Translations under genes and position numbers: made by a program
Shown here: positions 63,901-64,000 of the stretch, piece after piece
How the letters are laid out: the number at the start of each line of letters is the position of its first letter
Position numbering within the stretch: the first letter of the stretch is position 1
Notes under the pieces: model-generated
Told to the model about the DNA's origin: nothing
Databases searched by the model: none
What the model saw: the letters and a program-made list of their open reading frames with translations, nothing else
DNA from: UBA4416 sp038327195
GTDB lineage: Bacteria > Bacteroidota > Bacteroidia > B-17B0 > Aurantibacillaceae
Direction of reading: 5' to 3'
Assembly (NCBI GenBank): GCA_038327195.1
Contig: JBBQKU010000003.1
Location: 1-64,000, forward strand
Length of the DNA stretch: 64,000 nucleotides

Positions 63901-64000
63901 GTACCAATGGTTTACAATTTGATGCAAATTATACATTACAATTTGCTGAAGGTTCTGGTTCTAGTGCTGGATCTGGTGCAAACTTAGCAAACTCAGGTCA
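60933..64000 (+). CDS. TonB-dependent receptor (3' end outside window)
   Basis: Open from the ATG at 60933 to the window end (at least 1022 residues). Signal peptide MLRKIYLSIVTLFISSVALLAQ. Residues about 25-110 form a carboxypeptidase-regulatory-like domain (IKVLLKDKTNGEAIPFANVV, TTDMDGYAMIKPLNPGKYDVKGVYVGYQ). The plug domain (about 125-235) contains GSLNVRGGRSNNTTYFVDGVKV and PAQYGDATSGVISVTTRG. The rest is barrel. This is the usual Bacteroidota outer-membrane importer design; the substrate is unknown. No susD-like gene is visible, but the downstream side is outside the window. It would be energised by the exbB-tonB products. Confidence 0.94.
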   Translation, partial: MLRKIYLSIVTLFISSVALLAQTPGSIKVLLKDKTNGEAIPFANVVAYQGGVQVAVGTTDMDGYAMIKPLNPGKYDVKGVYVGYQAKEIKGVTVTESKTSYITIDLESGEGVKLDEVEIVAYQEPLIDPDTKSGGTVTREEYQNMATKNINSVAATTAGVFQADEGGSLNVRGGRSNNTTYFVDGVKVIGGMGVPQQGVEQVNVILGGLPAQYGDATSGVISVTTRGPQPKFFGGVELISSQLTDKYGYNSLGFSLGGPVWQKKDSAGNKTPVIGFILSGQGTYEKDPTPSYNKIYKLKDDKLKEIETSPLVVAPSGKGFNPALYYVTEGDFDRVKARQNVASRGIQLNGKLDFKITPNTNLTLGGAFDYGNAHSYVYEYSLYNAQNNPQTINTTYRAYANIRQKFGTVQNGVEKEKSQSIISNAFFTFLASYEKSKSKTQDDSHKDKIFNYGYIGKFNVTADTGLSNYINVYAGTDSSYWQYTGRSLSPVTFERSETNATAANYTSQVFDYYGSLPTIQNVQSNFGFINGDRPTNIYSLFSATGRQYNGYTKTDNSQLRFASNFSADIKNHSLMIGVEYDQRNNTGYSVYPIGLWTRMREITNTHLTTLDTKNSILVPELSGTENHYYSNYVYNAETQSQFDKSLREQMGLAANNQSYINTDGLNPDDLKLSMFSASDLLFKGVNPLVDYYGYDYLGNKDNTNTSLDRFLNKKDANGNQTLNAGGFKPIYVSGYIQDKFDFKDIKFNVGVRVDRFDANQKVLKDQYLFHEAYTAGEKSEGRPDNIKDNFVVYVDDNKSSNPRITGYRDGKTWYNVEGKEISDPTGLAVDGKVSPWLKDADFASKNAFSVNAFKDYKPQINVMPRVAFSFPISDVAGFFAHYDVLTQRPTGIDMRFDPKDYYFIGSTSSLPFITNSNLAPEKTIDYELGYNQILNEKKNAVLKLTAFYKEMRNQVTIVNVTQAYPKSYTTYANQDFGTVKGLSLEFQMRRTNGLQFDANYTLQFAEGSGSSAGSGANLANSG

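Overview
The window is one contiguous chromosomal stretch from an AT-rich member of the Bacteroidota. The evidence is a protein with a C-terminal type IX secretion (T9SS) sorting domain, an exbB-exbD-exbD-tonB operon, a TonB-dependent receptor with a carboxypeptidase-like N-terminal domain, Bacteroidota-specific families (DUF3098, DUF3467, DUF2490, GT2-DUF2062 fusion, propeller-SpoIIE sensor) and several promoters of the TAnnTTTG (-7) type. Family or genus cannot be fixed from the sequence. No tRNA, rRNA, CRISPR, prophage or transposase gene was seen.

Layout. 1-7199: rpoB (5' end outside the window) and rpoC, with a perfect 12-bp hairpin between them. 7230-11567: a 1393-residue secreted repeat protein bracketed by two nearly identical terminators. 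11570-12346: an ORF6N-domain gene preceded by six palindromes of one design, with a seventh inside the gene. 12634-16818: two tandem PiT phosphate transporters and a DUF2490 envelope protein; both PiT genes carry an 11-bp-phased TGTTAN array in front of them. 16983-20794: membrane glycosyltransferase-like protein, rpiB, hflX and a SirB-cytochrome c fusion. 20910-26378: double amidohydrolase, clpX, uppP and a DUF3098 protein. 26535-27203: a tandem repeat of about 90-96 bp. 27203-30060: pseudouridine synthase, GT2-DUF2062 fusion and polysaccharide deacetylase. 30371-33761: the TonB energy-transducing operon. 33758-36641: SpoIIE phosphatase, fbp and a small conserved gene. 36705-42519: a DUF6973-like protein, yceD-rpmF, then a five-gene ketosynthase/ACP operon resembling the core of aryl-polyene or flexirubin clusters. 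42584-52752: HNH protein, Smr protein, ComEC, propeller-SpoIIE sensor, Omp85-type protein, hemH and a DUF3467 protein. 52805-57320: rplI-rpsR-rpsF, aroB and a seven-haem cytochrome with TPRs. 57466-60610: typA, dCMP deaminase and a basic secreted protein. 60933-end: a TonB-dependent receptor cut by the window edge.

Most genes are housekeeping. The unusual signal lies between genes. (1) Two copies (about 29104-29250 and 59480-59632) of a structured repeat share three stems and a possible pseudoknot, with base changes that keep pairing. (2) The ORF6N palindrome family shares a CA-nnn-TG core with variable arms, and one upstream palindrome almost matches a palindrome in the coding sequence. (3) A CCACTT repeat with exact 21-bp spacing lies upstream of both the TonB operon and the TonB-dependent receptor. 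(4) An 11-nt motif recurs in a hairpin loop between rpoB and rpoC and inside the cytochrome coding sequence. All comparisons were made by eye; no database search was run.
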